Shown in pieces: positions 24,513 to 35,657 of a stretch of DNA of 64,000 nucleotides. A program made the translations under genes and the position numbers. The stretch covers positions 1,935,001-1,999,000 of the forward strand of contig JBCAMK010000004.1 in NCBI GenBank assembly GCA_038503065.1, in the 5' to 3' direction. Within the stretch, counting starts at the first letter, position 1, and each line of letters starts with the position of its first letter. The notes under the pieces are model-generated. The model was not told the DNA's origin and searched no databases. It saw only the letters and a program-made list of their open reading frames with translations. Origin of the DNA: Paragyromitra xinjiangensis (taxonomy: Eukaryota > Ascomycota > Pezizomycetes > Pezizales > Discinaceae).

Positions 24513-25453
24513 AGGGGTGCAGTGTGTAGTGCAGTATATTATGACGGCGTTGGGATGTGTTTTCTTTAATTCGCTTGGAGATGAGGTTATATTAAGATAC
24601 AGATGTAGATGTGGTATTGGATTTGGATTTGGTTCTGTTTAATTATATATGTCCTTTTTTTTGCAATATTTACATGGTATGCGTTGGGGAATGTTATCTG
24701 TTTGTGGGGAAAGATATTCTGTCTTGTCTGGGAAGCTGGGCGAATACGCTAGAGAGATATTATTGATATCAAGGTTTCAAGTGAGGTGTTGCGCGCGGGG
24801 TGATAGAAGTCATACGTTGGCGTGTACTCATAGGTTGGGTTCGGCACGGTATCAATGCTAGACTTTGTCTAGTCGATGCTCGGGTATAGATGACTTGGTA
24901 GGGTTTAGAGTGCTTTGCTGCGGCAGTAGAATAGGCTTGAGGTGGCAGCGGGTACGTGTAGTTATCGCTGGACTCCCCCTACCCGTGGACCATCTTCATA
25001 CGAGACACCAAGTTATTTTTATCGCTCCCGGTTTCCTGCCTGTAGCTGTGGATCGTGCCTGAACCCTCGCCACAGGGTCTATACCCCGAGTGATTTTTGG
25101 TGATGCATATCATCTGCCATGGGAGATACCTCCCAAACATCTCATTTAATATCTACTGAGCCGTCTCAAATAAAGACCACTTTTCTTCCTCTTTCCTTTT
25201 CCTTCTAACTTCTGAGTTTTTAACGCGTAATATCTCTTTGGACTGGCATGAGGTTTGCCCCAGTCGAATACCCACGCCTTAGCTTTTTAACCTTTATTTT
25301 ATATTTCTTGCTACTAAATTACCAACACAAAAGACGCGGTTGCTATGGCTGGCGCCTCGTCACTTCGATTCTGGGGTACGTGTAGTTCCGCCTCTGTACC
25401 TGGCCCATATCTGCTCTCCCAGCATCACCTTCCTTCCGATCAATGATCAATAG
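24513..25453. other. Intergenic region
   Basis: No gene recognised. An ATG at 25344 opens a short frame (MAGASSLRFWG) ending at a plausible GTACGT donor. It could be a lost first exon of the adjacent ankyrin pseudogene, but I cannot show that. Confidence 0.35.
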
Positions 25454-26018
25454 ATGTCATATAGAAGACAGAGCATAAACCCCGCCTCGCAATATTTCTC
25501 AGTCCCCGCTGGGTTATATCTGCAGGCACATCCTTATCATGAGCCACCCCAACCCATAATTCCGTTCCGCCTCCTTGATCTCCTCAGCAAGCTCATCATG
25601 ATGATAGCTGAACGTCTCGAATATCCAGCTGCTTCAATAACCTCAAGACCCTCATTGAGGTTACCTATCTCCACAGCCCCCTCTTCATCTCCGTTCTTGC
25701 TAGACACTTCCGCAGAGTCGATGACCCCCTCCCATACTCTGGGCAGCACGGAACGGATATCTACTCCTAGCTCAGCGTCTCATCAACGGCGCCGATATTG
25801 AGGCTAGAATTTGTTCCCAGTAGACTCCTTTAAGTTGAGCTGCGATAGGTGGGCACGTAGATGTAATGAAACTGCTATCGGATAATGGATGTGATATGTA
25901 CGCTGATATCGTTGCCGAAGAGAATGACCTTAAAGAGGGCTATATGGCATTCCAATCAATACAAGGCGGCCTTTTGCTGGTCTGCGTCAGAATCGCCTTG
26001 GCCTACATAATGAAATAA
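25454..26018 (+). pseudogene. F-box / ankyrin-repeat pseudogene
   Basis: Decayed gene in at least three reading frames. Frame 1 from about 25550 reads an F-box start, LLDLLSKLIMMIAERLEYPAA. A frame change near 25634 continues SFNNLKTLIEVTYLHSPLFI and LARHFRRVDD, ending at TAG 25768. A third frame from 25773 reads QRLINGADIEARICSQ, then TAG, TPLS, then TGA (25836-25838), then AAIGGHVDVMKLLSDNGCD, an unmistakable ankyrin repeat with the TGA where Trp/His is normal. The frame closes at TAA 26016-26018. Fungal F-box/ankyrin proteins begin the same way. The two stops are hard to remove with one intron, so decay is the simplest reading; the intact parent should be sought elsewhere in the genome. 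Confidence 0.72.
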
Positions 26019-26699
26019 TCAATCAATCAACCTTTGGCCCATAGTCCAGTTATAGTGCCATAACCTAGGTGGTTAGATGCACTTAATGAATCAATCGGTC
26101 AATCAATCAGTCCAACCACAGTCCAGTTGCTAGCTAGCCGAGTGACTTTCTGTGACTTTCTAGAAACATGCCGTAAAACGGGTGAACGCAAGGACATTAA
26201 CAGAGTGACCGTCAAGCCTACTTACTGAATATGCCGCGAGCAGACATATTATAAACGTAAAGATTCACAAAGAAAGAGTGGAATATTTCAAAGACAAGCA
26301 TAGCCAGCTGGACCACACTAATTAACCACTATTCATCACTGCATACATATCGTGTACAAGCCTACACAATCATTTTCGCCACATCACAATCAATTTTTCA
26401 CCACAATAAAGAAACAGTACATGACAATAGTAATAGTAATAACACAAGTAAAAGAAACCCACAAACCAAAGAAAAACTCAAAAAGCTCTAAGAAAGTCCG
26501 TGCTTTTGTCTCCATTAGGATAAACTCTACAAAGCAAAGAAGAAGAAGGAAAGGGGGTATATACCATGCTATGCCAGCAATCAAATCATACCGCGCCAGA
26601 CCTCTACCACACTGACCAATATCAAGTCCAGAATGAAAAAAACGAGAGAAAAAAAAAGAAAACTCGTATGTACTTTTGCCATTCCGCTGTTGCGCCCAA
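26019..26699. other. Intergenic region with short direct repeats
   Basis: AT-rich. Contains CAATCAATCAA-like runs (26021-26033 and about 26095-26110), two copies of an AGTCCAGTT-containing segment, and a tandem TGACTTTC. No gene seen. Confidence 0.4.
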
Positions 26700-27912
26700 T
26701 TAATGATGATGCCCAACTTGTGTAAGTAACGGCAACAACATTCCAAACACCGCTGCGCATGTATCTCTTAGTGTTGGCTTCTCCGCTTGTGCTGCTTGCT
26801 CCTGCATTGTGTGCATAGCAACATACCTATCCTCCATAGTCAGCAAACCGATCATTCCCATCCTCTCCAGGTGACGGAAACTCACAAAAATGTCCCCCCG
26901 CTAAACAGCAATAAAACGCCTGTCCAAAACTGCATTCCTGCTCCTCCGACTTCCTCCCCGCCAAGTAAATTGACCAACACCCACGTTACAATCGCCCCCA
27001 CTGGTGCTGCCATACTGAAAACAATCAGATGTGCCCTCGCCTGCCGTTTTCCCAGACCCGCTCTCAATAGCACCGCAGATAGCCCAAACGCAGCTGGTGC
27101 TTTATGCAGCATGATCGCTAGGAAAATTATAGCCTCCAGGGCCACATTGGAGCTTGTGCTCGATGCACCGAGCGCGATGCCGTCAGCAGCGGCGTGGATT
27201 ACGAGTCCGAGTGTTGTTGAAGAGGGCTTAGAGCCCGAGCCATGGGCGGGGGTGTCAGGAGGGGAGTTGAGGCTACGAAGAGAGTCGAGTGCGATGTGGT
27301 AGGGGACATGAGTGTGCGTGTGGGCGTGCGTGGGAATGACGTCAATGAGGTACATAAGGATGAAACCTGAGACTAATGAAAGGCCCACCCACTTATGGGC
27401 ACCCGAATCCGTCTCGTGGTCATGGTCATGGTCATTGTCTCCATCCACGTCATCTACAGGCCCTCCGATTACTGGTAAAGGTGCAGGAATGTGGGGATGG
27501 GTGTGGCCGTGGTCAGATCCTGTATCTTCCTCCTGTCGGGGAAACAGCACCGGTATATCCCGTGCTGCTGGGCTGAAGCCCCAGATCCCCCGTTCCCGTA
27601 CCATGCCGCTGGTCGATGAGGATTTTATGGCAGTGGTTGGTTTGGCACTGTAGATGGTGTCTATGCCCTCGGGTATGATAACGATCATGCTAGTGCCTAC
27701 CAGGACACCCATGCCGACGGTTGATATTAGACGGAGCTGTGAGGGCGAAAGTGAGACTGCTAGTGGAAGCATTCCAGCTGCGAAAGAGCTGCAGAGGTGA
27801 GAGTTGTTAGCTTGTTTGACTCGGCTGAGGAGGGAATTTGGAGAGGAGAGCTAGCATACGCTATGGCCATGATGGCACTGAATAGCAGGAGGGTGAAGAG
27901 ACCGTCCATCAT
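26700..27912 (-). CDS. ATX2: ZIP9/Atx2-type metal ion transporter
   Basis: ZIP-family transporter (Zn2+ or Mn2+), expected in the Golgi. Exons 27860-27912, 26886-27788 and 26700-26826, 360 residues. Exon 1 gives MMDGLFTLLLFSAIMAIA, joined to SFAAGMLPLAVSLSPSQLRL, then STVGMGVLVGTSMIVIIPEG, characteristic of ZIP9. A large His-rich cytosolic loop follows (HGHTHPHIP, DHDHDHE, HAHTHTHV). The metal-site helices are LVIHAAADGIALGASS and LHKAPAAFGLSAVLL. The last intron, 26827-26885, restores GTFLYVAMHTMQEQAAQ; without it the frame stops at TGA right after GGTFL. C-terminus ends with three histidines. Metal specificity unknown. Confidence 0.92.
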
Positions 27913-28444
27913 GGTGGGCTGGATTTCGGAGGTCCGTCTATGTGGATATGGTGCGTGTAGGTAGAGGTGAGATGAAGAGGGAGCTGGACGCAATTTGGCC
28001 AGACGGAGGTCATCAATTCGTTAATTAGTCGTGAGGGAGGAGCTGAACCTTGGTGGGCTGCAGCGGAAGCAACGACGTTGTCGGGTTTGAGATGCACTGG
28101 AAGGGAGAGCTTGGCTTCAGGGGCTTATGCACTGCGATACACGATCCGACAGCTGTATGGAGCAGAGATTTGCAATATCCCTCAGCTCCATGTATTGAGT
28201 ATGTCCGTATATTATATCACAGAGACTCGAGATTTCCCCGCACGAAAACAGCTCTGAGGCTGAAGAAGACTCGAACTTCCCACGCGAGAAATCTCGTCTG
28301 GATCGTCCCGGTCGGTCGTTGCCCTGGTTTCCGATCTGGGCGACGCGACTTCCCAACCCGTGACTCCATCAAACACTCCCTCCGACAACTCCAACATATC
28401 CAACATCACCAGATATCCCCTCCTCTCTCATCTCTATCGTCGAA
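27913..28444. promoter_or_regulatory. Divergent promoter region ATX2-HAT1
   Basis: 532 bp between divergent start codons. The HAT1-proximal 100 bp is C/T-rich, typical of fungal core promoters. No specific site assigned. Confidence 0.4.
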
Positions 28445-29835
28445 ATGGAACCGGTCGACGAATGGTCCACCGACGCAAACGAGGCGCTGACTCTCTCCCT
28501 ACACTCCTCGTCCTCCGGGAAACAGCTCTCTAGCTTTCACCCCAAATACACATATCCAATCTTTGGCGAGTCCGAAACAATCTTCGGCTACCGTGATCTC
28601 AATGTGCGCCTTGCTTTTGCCTCAGACGACATGGCGCCGTGCGTGGATGTGTCCTGGACCGAGCAAAAACAGCCTGTTGGTGAAGTCGTCGCGGAAGATG
28701 TCGTGGAGATCCTGAAGGAATATCTTCCAGCTGGTAAGCTTTTGCGCCTTCACCCACAAAAAGACCACGATACTGACATCCCTATGATTCTACAGAAGCT
28801 TTCGAGACCGACCTTGCAGGCTTCGAGGCCAACCTTCCATCCCGCAACAAACCTTTCACTCCCCCGGGGGCTCTCCTAACCTCCACCACAGTCGGCTCAA
28901 AAACCTTCGAGATCTGGCGAACCACCGTTGACGACCCCGCTTGTAAAACCCTCCTATCCAAAATCCAGATCCTCGTCCTCCTCTACATCGAAGGCGGCTC
29001 CTACATCGAACTAGACGACGACGAATGGTCCAACAAGCGCTGGGAAGTCTTCTTCTTATACGAGAAGTCCGCAACCACAGGATACAACTTCATCGGCTAC
29101 TCCACCGTCTACCGCTACTACTACTTCTCCCCCACACTCGAAAACCTCTCCCGCGCGCGAATCAGCCAGTTCCTGATCCTACCACCCTACCAACGTTTCG
29201 GCCACGGCTCCCGCTTCTACGATGCCCTCATCACACACTATCTCGCTTCTGAGACTACCCTCGAGATCACGGTCGAGGATCCTAGCGAGTCATTTTCTGA
29301 CCTGCGTGATCTGCGTGATCTTCGCCGTTTAGAAACTACTGGGGTGTTTGATAAACTCACGCTGGAGTCTGTCTCTACGCGCACGTTCCCACTCGAGGAA
29401 GTGCGGAAAGCTGCGAAGATGCCGCAGCGGCAGTTTAGTCGGTGTGTGGAGATGGCGCTTCTTAAAGGTCTTCTTGAACGTGAAAAGAAGGAGAAGCGGA
29501 AGCAGATTGATAGGAAGCGGGATAAGCAGTGGAAGATGTATAGGTTAATAGTGAAAGGGAGGGTGTATAAACAGAACCGGGATGTGCTTGCGCAATTGGA
29601 TAGACTGGAGCGGGTGGATAAGCTTGAGGAAACGTATTTCCATGTGGAGGATGACTACAAGAGGTTATTGGAGGTGGCAAAACACGGGAGGGTGGAGGAA
29701 GGAAGTAATACAGATGGGGGGAATAAGGGGAAGAAGGTTGCGAGGAACAAGAGGGCTAGTGATGTAGAAGAGGACGGGGAAGAGGTGGAGGAAGTGGATA
29801 TGGGTGGACGGCCAAAGAAGAGGGCGAGGATTTAG
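28445..29835 (+). CDS. HAT1: Histone acetyltransferase type B catalytic subunit
   Basis: Acetylates newly made histone H4 (Lys5/Lys12) before deposition, with its RbAp46/48-type partner (Hat2). Exons 28445-28733 and 28796-29835, 442 residues. N-terminal domain: WSTDANEALTLSL, FHPKYTYPIFGESETIFGY, DLNVRLAFASDDM. The GNAT core contains LVLLYIEGGSYIELDDDEW, the strand GYNFIGYSTVYRYYYF and the acetyl-CoA loop PPYQRFGHGSRFYD (Q/RxxGxG, near residue 228). The splice junction reads LPAEAFETDLAGFEAN. The C-terminal tail is Lys-rich with an acidic stretch and PKKRARI, a probable nuclear localisation signal. Convergent with UTP16. Confidence 0.96.
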
Positions 29836-30619
29836 GGGCGAGAAAGTATAGAGGGCGTTTAAGAAATCCTGGTCTATCCCCCGGTTTGGGGTATTCTTTT
29901 TATTGCTTTTTTTTCCTTTTATCTTTCTTTTGCTTCAGGTCAGCTAAATTAATGTACCCCTATGCTTCTTCGCGCGGAGCTGATTCAAAAATGTAGATAT
30001 TATCCATCTATACACCTATCCTGTTAGAAAAACACTCATGTTAAACGATCTAAATCCGTCATGCATACATGTAGTAATATCTAGTCACAGGCTATCACTC
30101 GGTCAAACTATGTCATCGGAGCGAAGGCCAAGTGCTACTTCCGATCCTCCCTGTAGTAAAATCTATCCCTTGTTACCTGATTTTATCTTTCGAAGAATGT
30201 GGGATTGAATACCGCAGTTTTTCCATGTGACAAGACGACAGCACAGCTAATGCAAGCTCCCAGTGTACTCACCTCCTCCTCTTTGGATCTTTACATGCTA
30301 AAGCCATTAGTGTAGGGTGGTTCCCAGAACAAAACTCTGGCCGCAAAGTCGAGCTATGGTTAGTTGCATTGCTGTAGAAAATCTGTGATATATGATGAAT
30401 GTTGCCAAACAGAACTGAGATAAACACACACGATGGGTGATTCGATTAACCGAGATTTCTATATCACATAGCTTCATCTGATTCCCCAAAGATATTCATT
30501 ACCTTCCTATTATTTGAGAATCACTATCTATCACTGCGTATATGTATGTTTACGAAATCATTGACCCCATAATGTGATATTATACTTTTAAACAGAAACC
30601 TGTACAGAAAATTAGGTTC
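29836..30619. other. Convergent 3' region HAT1/UTP16
   Basis: 784 bp, AT-rich, no coding signal. Confidence 0.5.
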
Positions 30620-31740
30620 TTATTTCCTTTTGACGAAACCACTACCAACACTCCTTCTCTCAATTCCACCTCTCCTATGCTTCTGCAACCAGGACTCTTT
30701 GATATGTGCTACCTGTTTAGAAGCAGGTGGCGCCATGCTCTTCCGAGACGCTGCTTCGTCCTTCAGTACCTTCACGTTGACCACACCCTTCTTTAAGATT
30801 TTATTTTTCTTCTTTTGCTCCCGTCTCCTCCTGTTCTTCAGCAACCTCGCAGATGCTCCAGCTGAATTCCCAGTTCGTACTAACGCATCATCATCCATCT
30901 CGTCTGAATCCGAATCCTCCTCTGCGGATCGTCTAGCCGGTGGAGAGGGGCGAGCAGAGATTTGCCCCAGTAGTGATTCCGGGAGCAGAAGTGGCAATTT
31001 AGACTTTTTAGAGGTAACCTCCGTAGGGGCAGGGGTAGGTTCTGCCTCTTCACTGACACTCGTGGCCTCACGGTTGAGTTGGTCTTTGATAGCTGCATCT
31101 TGTTCGTCTTCTGCGGTTTCTAGCTTCCTCCGTTTATTATCTCGCACCCGTTTGCGTTCTTGAGCTTCGGCTTTTTGCTCCTTTAGCTTTGTGTCTCGCT
31201 CCTTTCGCTTCTTTTTATCGGCTTCCTTTTGACTGTCGATGTTTTAGCCCATGTAACTTGCGCGGGAGTAGATTGTGAAGGAACATACGCTTCGACAACC
31301 CGCTTGGCATCTTCCTCTCGTTTTTCTGCATCTTTTTTACCAGCGCCCATAGACACAGCCTCCGGGGCGTCGTCATCCGAGTCTTCCTCTTCCTCCTCCT
31401 CCTCCTCCTCCCCTTGTGAACCTAGAACTTCATTTCCTGTGGTATTCGGTTCATTCACATCTACCGATCTGTCACCATTCGCTCCTTTTGTGATTTCATC
31501 CATTTCAGAGCCTGCCCGCCGAGCAGCGATTGGTGTATTTTCTCCGTCTTGATCAAACCGGACATGGTTATGCGACGAGGAAACTGGTGTGAGGGTGTTA
31601 GACGTTAAAGCAGGAGATAGCGGTTCGATATTCTCTCCAGTAATATTCGCACGATTACGCCGACCTCTTGTTACGGGGGCCATTGCTAGTGATGGTGAGG
31701 TTTGGCGATGCTGAGTTGGTTGAGTCTGTGGGCGCGGCAT
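30620..31740 (-). CDS. UTP16: U3 snoRNA-associated protein Utp16/Bud21
   Basis: Small-subunit processome component acting in 18S pre-rRNA processing in the nucleolus. Exons 31289-31740 and 30620-31232, 354 residues. The family block DSDDDAPEAVSMGAGKKDAE follows a run of glutamates; the 56-nt intron (donor GTATGT, acceptor CGACAG) joins KRVVEA to QKEADKKKRKERDTK, a charged helix. The C-terminal part has DALVRTGNSAGASARLLKNR and ends with PPASKQVAHIKESWLQKHRR and FVKRK. The open frame upstream of 31740 begins only with TTG, so MPRPQTQPTQ is taken as the start. Without the splice each half ends prematurely. Confidence 0.85.
31384..31412 (-). repeat. Glutamate-coding GAG/GAA microsatellite in UTP16
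   Basis: Run of CTC/TTC triplets on the plus strand encoding about nine consecutive Glu residues. Probably variable in length. Confidence 0.65.
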
Positions 31741-32139
31741 TATGGAAAGAAAGTTGAAGTTCAAAATTTCGATTGTGGGATTAGCTAGCCTATATCGGGA
31801 CTGGGCCCGCCAAGGTGTATGAGGCTCTGACGGAAACTTTCATGAACCCTGTCTGAACGTCAGGAACGGACAGATTCGGTGGAGGAATCTTCTAGAGAAG
31901 AGGTGTAGGGCTCGCAAAAATATGAACGGAAGGCCTTATTCCGATGCTATGAATGGATTTACCGAGTCTCATATACACTGTCTGTCTTCTATCAGGCCTG
32001 CAATCGGAAGCGGTACAGGGGAAGCCTTGTGAACCTATAAAGCTATGGTCAGGTCCCACCAGCTGCAGCAGCCGCGTGTCTTTAGATCTCGCATCAACTC
32101 CTGACTTCATCCCGATTTTCAACAGAAATCATTAGCGAA

Positions 32140-33673
32140 ATGGCTCAAGCTCAAGCTCAAGCTGAACGAAAGTACGATCTCGTTGTATTCGGCGCAACCG
32201 GATACACAGGGAGGTTAACCTGTGAGCAAGTACTCACCAATACCCCTTCTACCTTGAAATGGGCAATCGCAGGACGGTCACCCAACAAACTCGAACTCCT
32301 TGCCGTTGAATACAATAGAAGATTCCCGGATCGCGTTCCTCTAGGTATGAACGGGATACAATCCTATTGGGAGATTAAGGCCTTGGTCCTAACAGAAGCG
32401 CTCATCGTAGGTATTTTCATCGCGGATGTCGAAAACGAAGATACGCTGGAAAAGCTTGCGAAGGTTACTCGCTGCTTGATATCAACTGTTGGACCTTTCC
32501 TCAAATACGGACAGCCGGTGCTAGAAGCCTGCTCGCTGAATGGGACACATTACGTTGATTGCACCCCCGAGACTCCTTGGGTTAGGGAGATGATACATAA
32601 ATATCATAAGACCGCCCAAACTAATGGAGCCATCGTAAGAGCCTCCATATGATGGTTACGATAAGGACTCACCACTGATACAGCTTCTAGATTATCCCTC
32701 AATGTGGTGTTCAGTCTGCTCCCGCAGATCTGGCAGCTTATTCCCTTGTCAAGATCATTCGCGAAAGGTTAAATTGTCCTACGGATAATATCGTTTTGTC
32801 GATAGAAGATAGGAAGTTAGTTCTCTTCACATCCATGGCCCACCGAATTACAATCTAACAGATACCCAAGGACAGGAGTAAGTGGTGGGACGATTGAGAC
32901 GCTCATGTCTACTTGGGAAATTGTGACTCTTCAGGAAATGTTCCACGCAAGAAGAACTTACTCCCTATCACCTAAAAGAGGACTTGATATTCCATACAGC
33001 CACCCAATATTTACCCACGAGGACTTGGGCCTACTTACTAAGGATGTCCAAGCAAGCCACGACCAGAAAATTGTGATGCGTAGCTGGGGCTTGAATGACA
33101 ACGGCAAATATTATGGTGAAAACTTTATCTTCAAGGAATACCGCCGAGCCCCGAACATGATAGCTGCTATACTCATATATCTTCTAATGAGCGCTATCCA
33201 AATGCTACCGTACATTACACCTGTCAGGTATGTTTCCCCAGTAACCATGCGTCCAGCACCTCAATAATAACAATTTTAGATGGCTCGTCAGGAAATTGGT
33301 AAAACCGCCTGGGGATGGGCCTATCCTTGAGTAAGTCTAAACTGTAGTCTACTTGCTCGCTCAGGTAACCATTAACGGCAACAGGCAAACAAACAATTAC
33401 AGGGTAGAATGGCGAGGAGTCGCAGAAGCCGATGACGAGAATGAGGAACCTGGCAAAGCCACTATACATATGACGTGCGAGAAGGATGTATACACTTTGA
33501 CTGGTATTCTATTGGTCCAAACGGCGATCAGCCTTCTCTCAGATGATGACATCCCAGCAAGAAAACTCGGCGGTGGTGTACTCACGCCTTCCACGGCGGC
33601 GAGCCCAAACCTCTTCAGAAATCTAGATCGCTCCGGATTTCACATTGAGACAAAGATGATGGACAAGTTTTAG
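32140..33673 (+). CDS. Saccharopine dehydrogenase-like oxidoreductase
   Basis: Rossmann-fold protein of the fungal saccharopine-dehydrogenase/trans-acting enoyl reductase-like family. Exons 32140-32344, 32396-32634, 32691-32815, 32862-33227, 33280-33330 and 33403-33673, 418 residues. The nucleotide-binding start is YDLVVFGATGYTGRLTCEQV, then WAIAGRSPNKLELL. Later blocks: CLISTVGPFLKYGQPVLEAC, NGTHYVDCTPETPWVREMI, IIPQCGVQSAPADL and GVSGGTIETLMSTW. The MAQAQAQA start has a Gln/Ala repeat. One hydrophobic stretch (MIAAILIYLLMSAIQML) resembles the membrane-associated helix of lipid-droplet relatives. Substrate unknown; this is not the lysine-pathway enzyme itself. Confidence 0.85.
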
Positions 33674-33793
33674 TATTGGTTATGATGCTTTGGGCGCGTG
33701 GGGCATGGAACGGAGAAAAAAATTAGACGGAGGAGCGGGATATTTCCATTTGTACTATTGCTTATTGTCCGCACACATTGCAATGTAGACCTT

Positions 33794-35195
33794 TCACTTC
33801 TCTAAGGCTTGATTAATCAAGCGGGCTGCCTCTCTCGCTGAACCATATGAGTTTTGGTAGCTGGAAGCAATTAGATCTTTCAACTCTTCGAAAGTGGTAG
33901 TATAGACTTACCCTGCGCCTGAATGACCATAGTGGTGGCAAATGAACTTATTTGCCCCACCATGCTTGATCCACTCTACTTCAATGCGTGGGCCACCCTT
34001 GCGCGAGGGCCTTCGCCCAACCTGCTCAGAGATAATATCGAACTTCCCATCAACCAACAGCTCAGGCGCGAGTACTGCACAACGCTCCATGATATTCTTT
34101 GAGAGCTCCTCGTCCACATGCTCATTCCTAACCGTACTTTATCGGAACTATACTCTAATGAAGCACGGAAAATCACTCACCAGTCACCCTCCTGATACGA
34201 ACCACCCAAAATAGTACCCTGTCCTGGTCTCCTAATAACATATGCAGTCCACCCCTTGCCCCGTCTCAGCCTTGCTATCTCCGTCTCTCCCTTCACAAGG
34301 ATGGTCTGTCCTCTTGTTGGAAACACTTCCTCATCACCTGCTAGTTCTTTTGCACCAATCCCTGTGCAGTTTACCATACCTACGACATTATCATCATCCT
34401 CAATACCAGGCAGCTCAAATACCTCTTCAAGCGAGTCAACCTCGGTGGTCATAGTCTTAACACCTAAATCCCCAAGACGTCCAAGAAGGAAGTCACAGTA
34501 TTTATGTGGGTTGATGCAGAATGATTCGTAAGAGATCCCAAAATGAGCTCCTGCAGGAAGCTCAGCGGGATCCATGATGCGGTAATTGCCCACGACGTTA
34601 CTCCACCAGATTGCGGCACCGTTGTTGATGGTTTCGGGAGTGGGCTCGTCCCTGTTGAGTTGTGGAGGTAAATATTATATTCATGCGTTCTGGAGGGATT
34701 ATAGAGCTACCAAATGTAGAGAGATGGGATGAGCACAAGGCCAGTATCCGGTACGCCTTTGTTGAGGAGATCTTTCCAGAATCGATAGGTTTCAGCATCG
34801 AATTTTTGGCATAGGAGGTTGTCGGGGCCTGCGTGGGTTCTCCAATGCTGCGTAGAATAAATCACTGTTGCTTAACCTAAGTTCTTTGGGATGATCAGGT
34901 ATTGACTCACAGCTCCAGCTCTGTGGGAAATATGTTAGTTTTGAGTTTTTGAAGAGAAGAGGGTGGGGTGATTAAATTCACTAACTTCATAGATGTATAA
35001 TTAATATCATCGTCTCCAGGCCAATGTTTTGCAACAATTGTAACACCATACCCGTTCTCGAGGAGTGTTAGAGCAGTCTGTAAGCCTATTACTCCGGCTC
35101 TATTGATAATTTAGCCACTGGTTATACTAGGATTAAAGGTTGAAAGATTATAAAATCCCTTACCCTAGTACCACGATCTCTTTGTTGGCTGCCAT
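33794..35195 (-). CDS. D-amino-acid oxidase (FAD)
   Basis: Oxidises D-amino acids to 2-oxo acids, ammonia and H2O2. Seven exons: 35164-35195, 34986-35099, 34911-34920, 34711-34847, 34181-34651, 33912-34127 and 33794-33860, 348 residues. The dinucleotide fold IVVLGAGVIGLQTALTLLE spans intron 1. INYTSMKAGAHWRTHAG is rebuilt only by including a 10-nt exon; it matches the family YTSxxAGAHW block. Further motifs: VVGMVNCTGIGAKEL, TRGQTILVKGE, YVIRRPGQGTILGGSYQEGD and ICHHYGHSGAGYQNSYGSA, the DAAO signature. It ends ALEK, lacking the peroxisomal SKL-type tail many family members have. A D-aspartate oxidase role cannot be excluded. Confidence 0.93.
34911..34920 (-). other. 10-nt coding micro-exon in D-amino-acid oxidase
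   Basis: Sequence AGCTGGAGCT between acceptor CCCACAG and donor GTGAGT. It keeps phase and encodes the Ala-Gly-Ala of the conserved YTS..AGAHW region. Flanking introns are 65 and 63 nt. Confidence 0.75.
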
Positions 35196-35657
35196 TATTT
35201 ATTCGTGAGATGCTGTAGATAACTGGCCATGGCGAAGACCGTGAGGGGTGTTCTGTTGAGGTACATTTATACCCATGTGATAAGAAGAAATTATGCCTTG
35301 TGATGGTAGCAACGGCTATAGTTCCTACTAAAGTACATGTAGACCCCCCCAGTGACTAACTGCTGCAGGTATCCTTGGAAACTCGTATTAAATTCAAAAT
35401 TATTGTGTAATACGAGCACAAGGGTCCTGTGTAACCAAGGCTGACATATGGTATCGTGATCATCTCTTAGGGTTAGGGTTTCAAAATCCTCAAATTCTTG
35501 ATAACAATCGTTTACGTGTTATAGTATACAATACGAAAGGACCACTAAGATTCTCCTCCACTGGGGTATTGCTCCAGTTTTTGATAAGCAGTCCCATAGA
35601 TGGTTTGATAGATTGCAAAAAACCCCAACCCTAAACCGACCCAAAAGAGCTCCGCCC

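Noticed and set aside
35467..35480. Telomere-like TTAGGGTTAGGG repeat
   Set aside because: Only two units, followed by unrelated sequence; too short to call an interstitial telomere tract.
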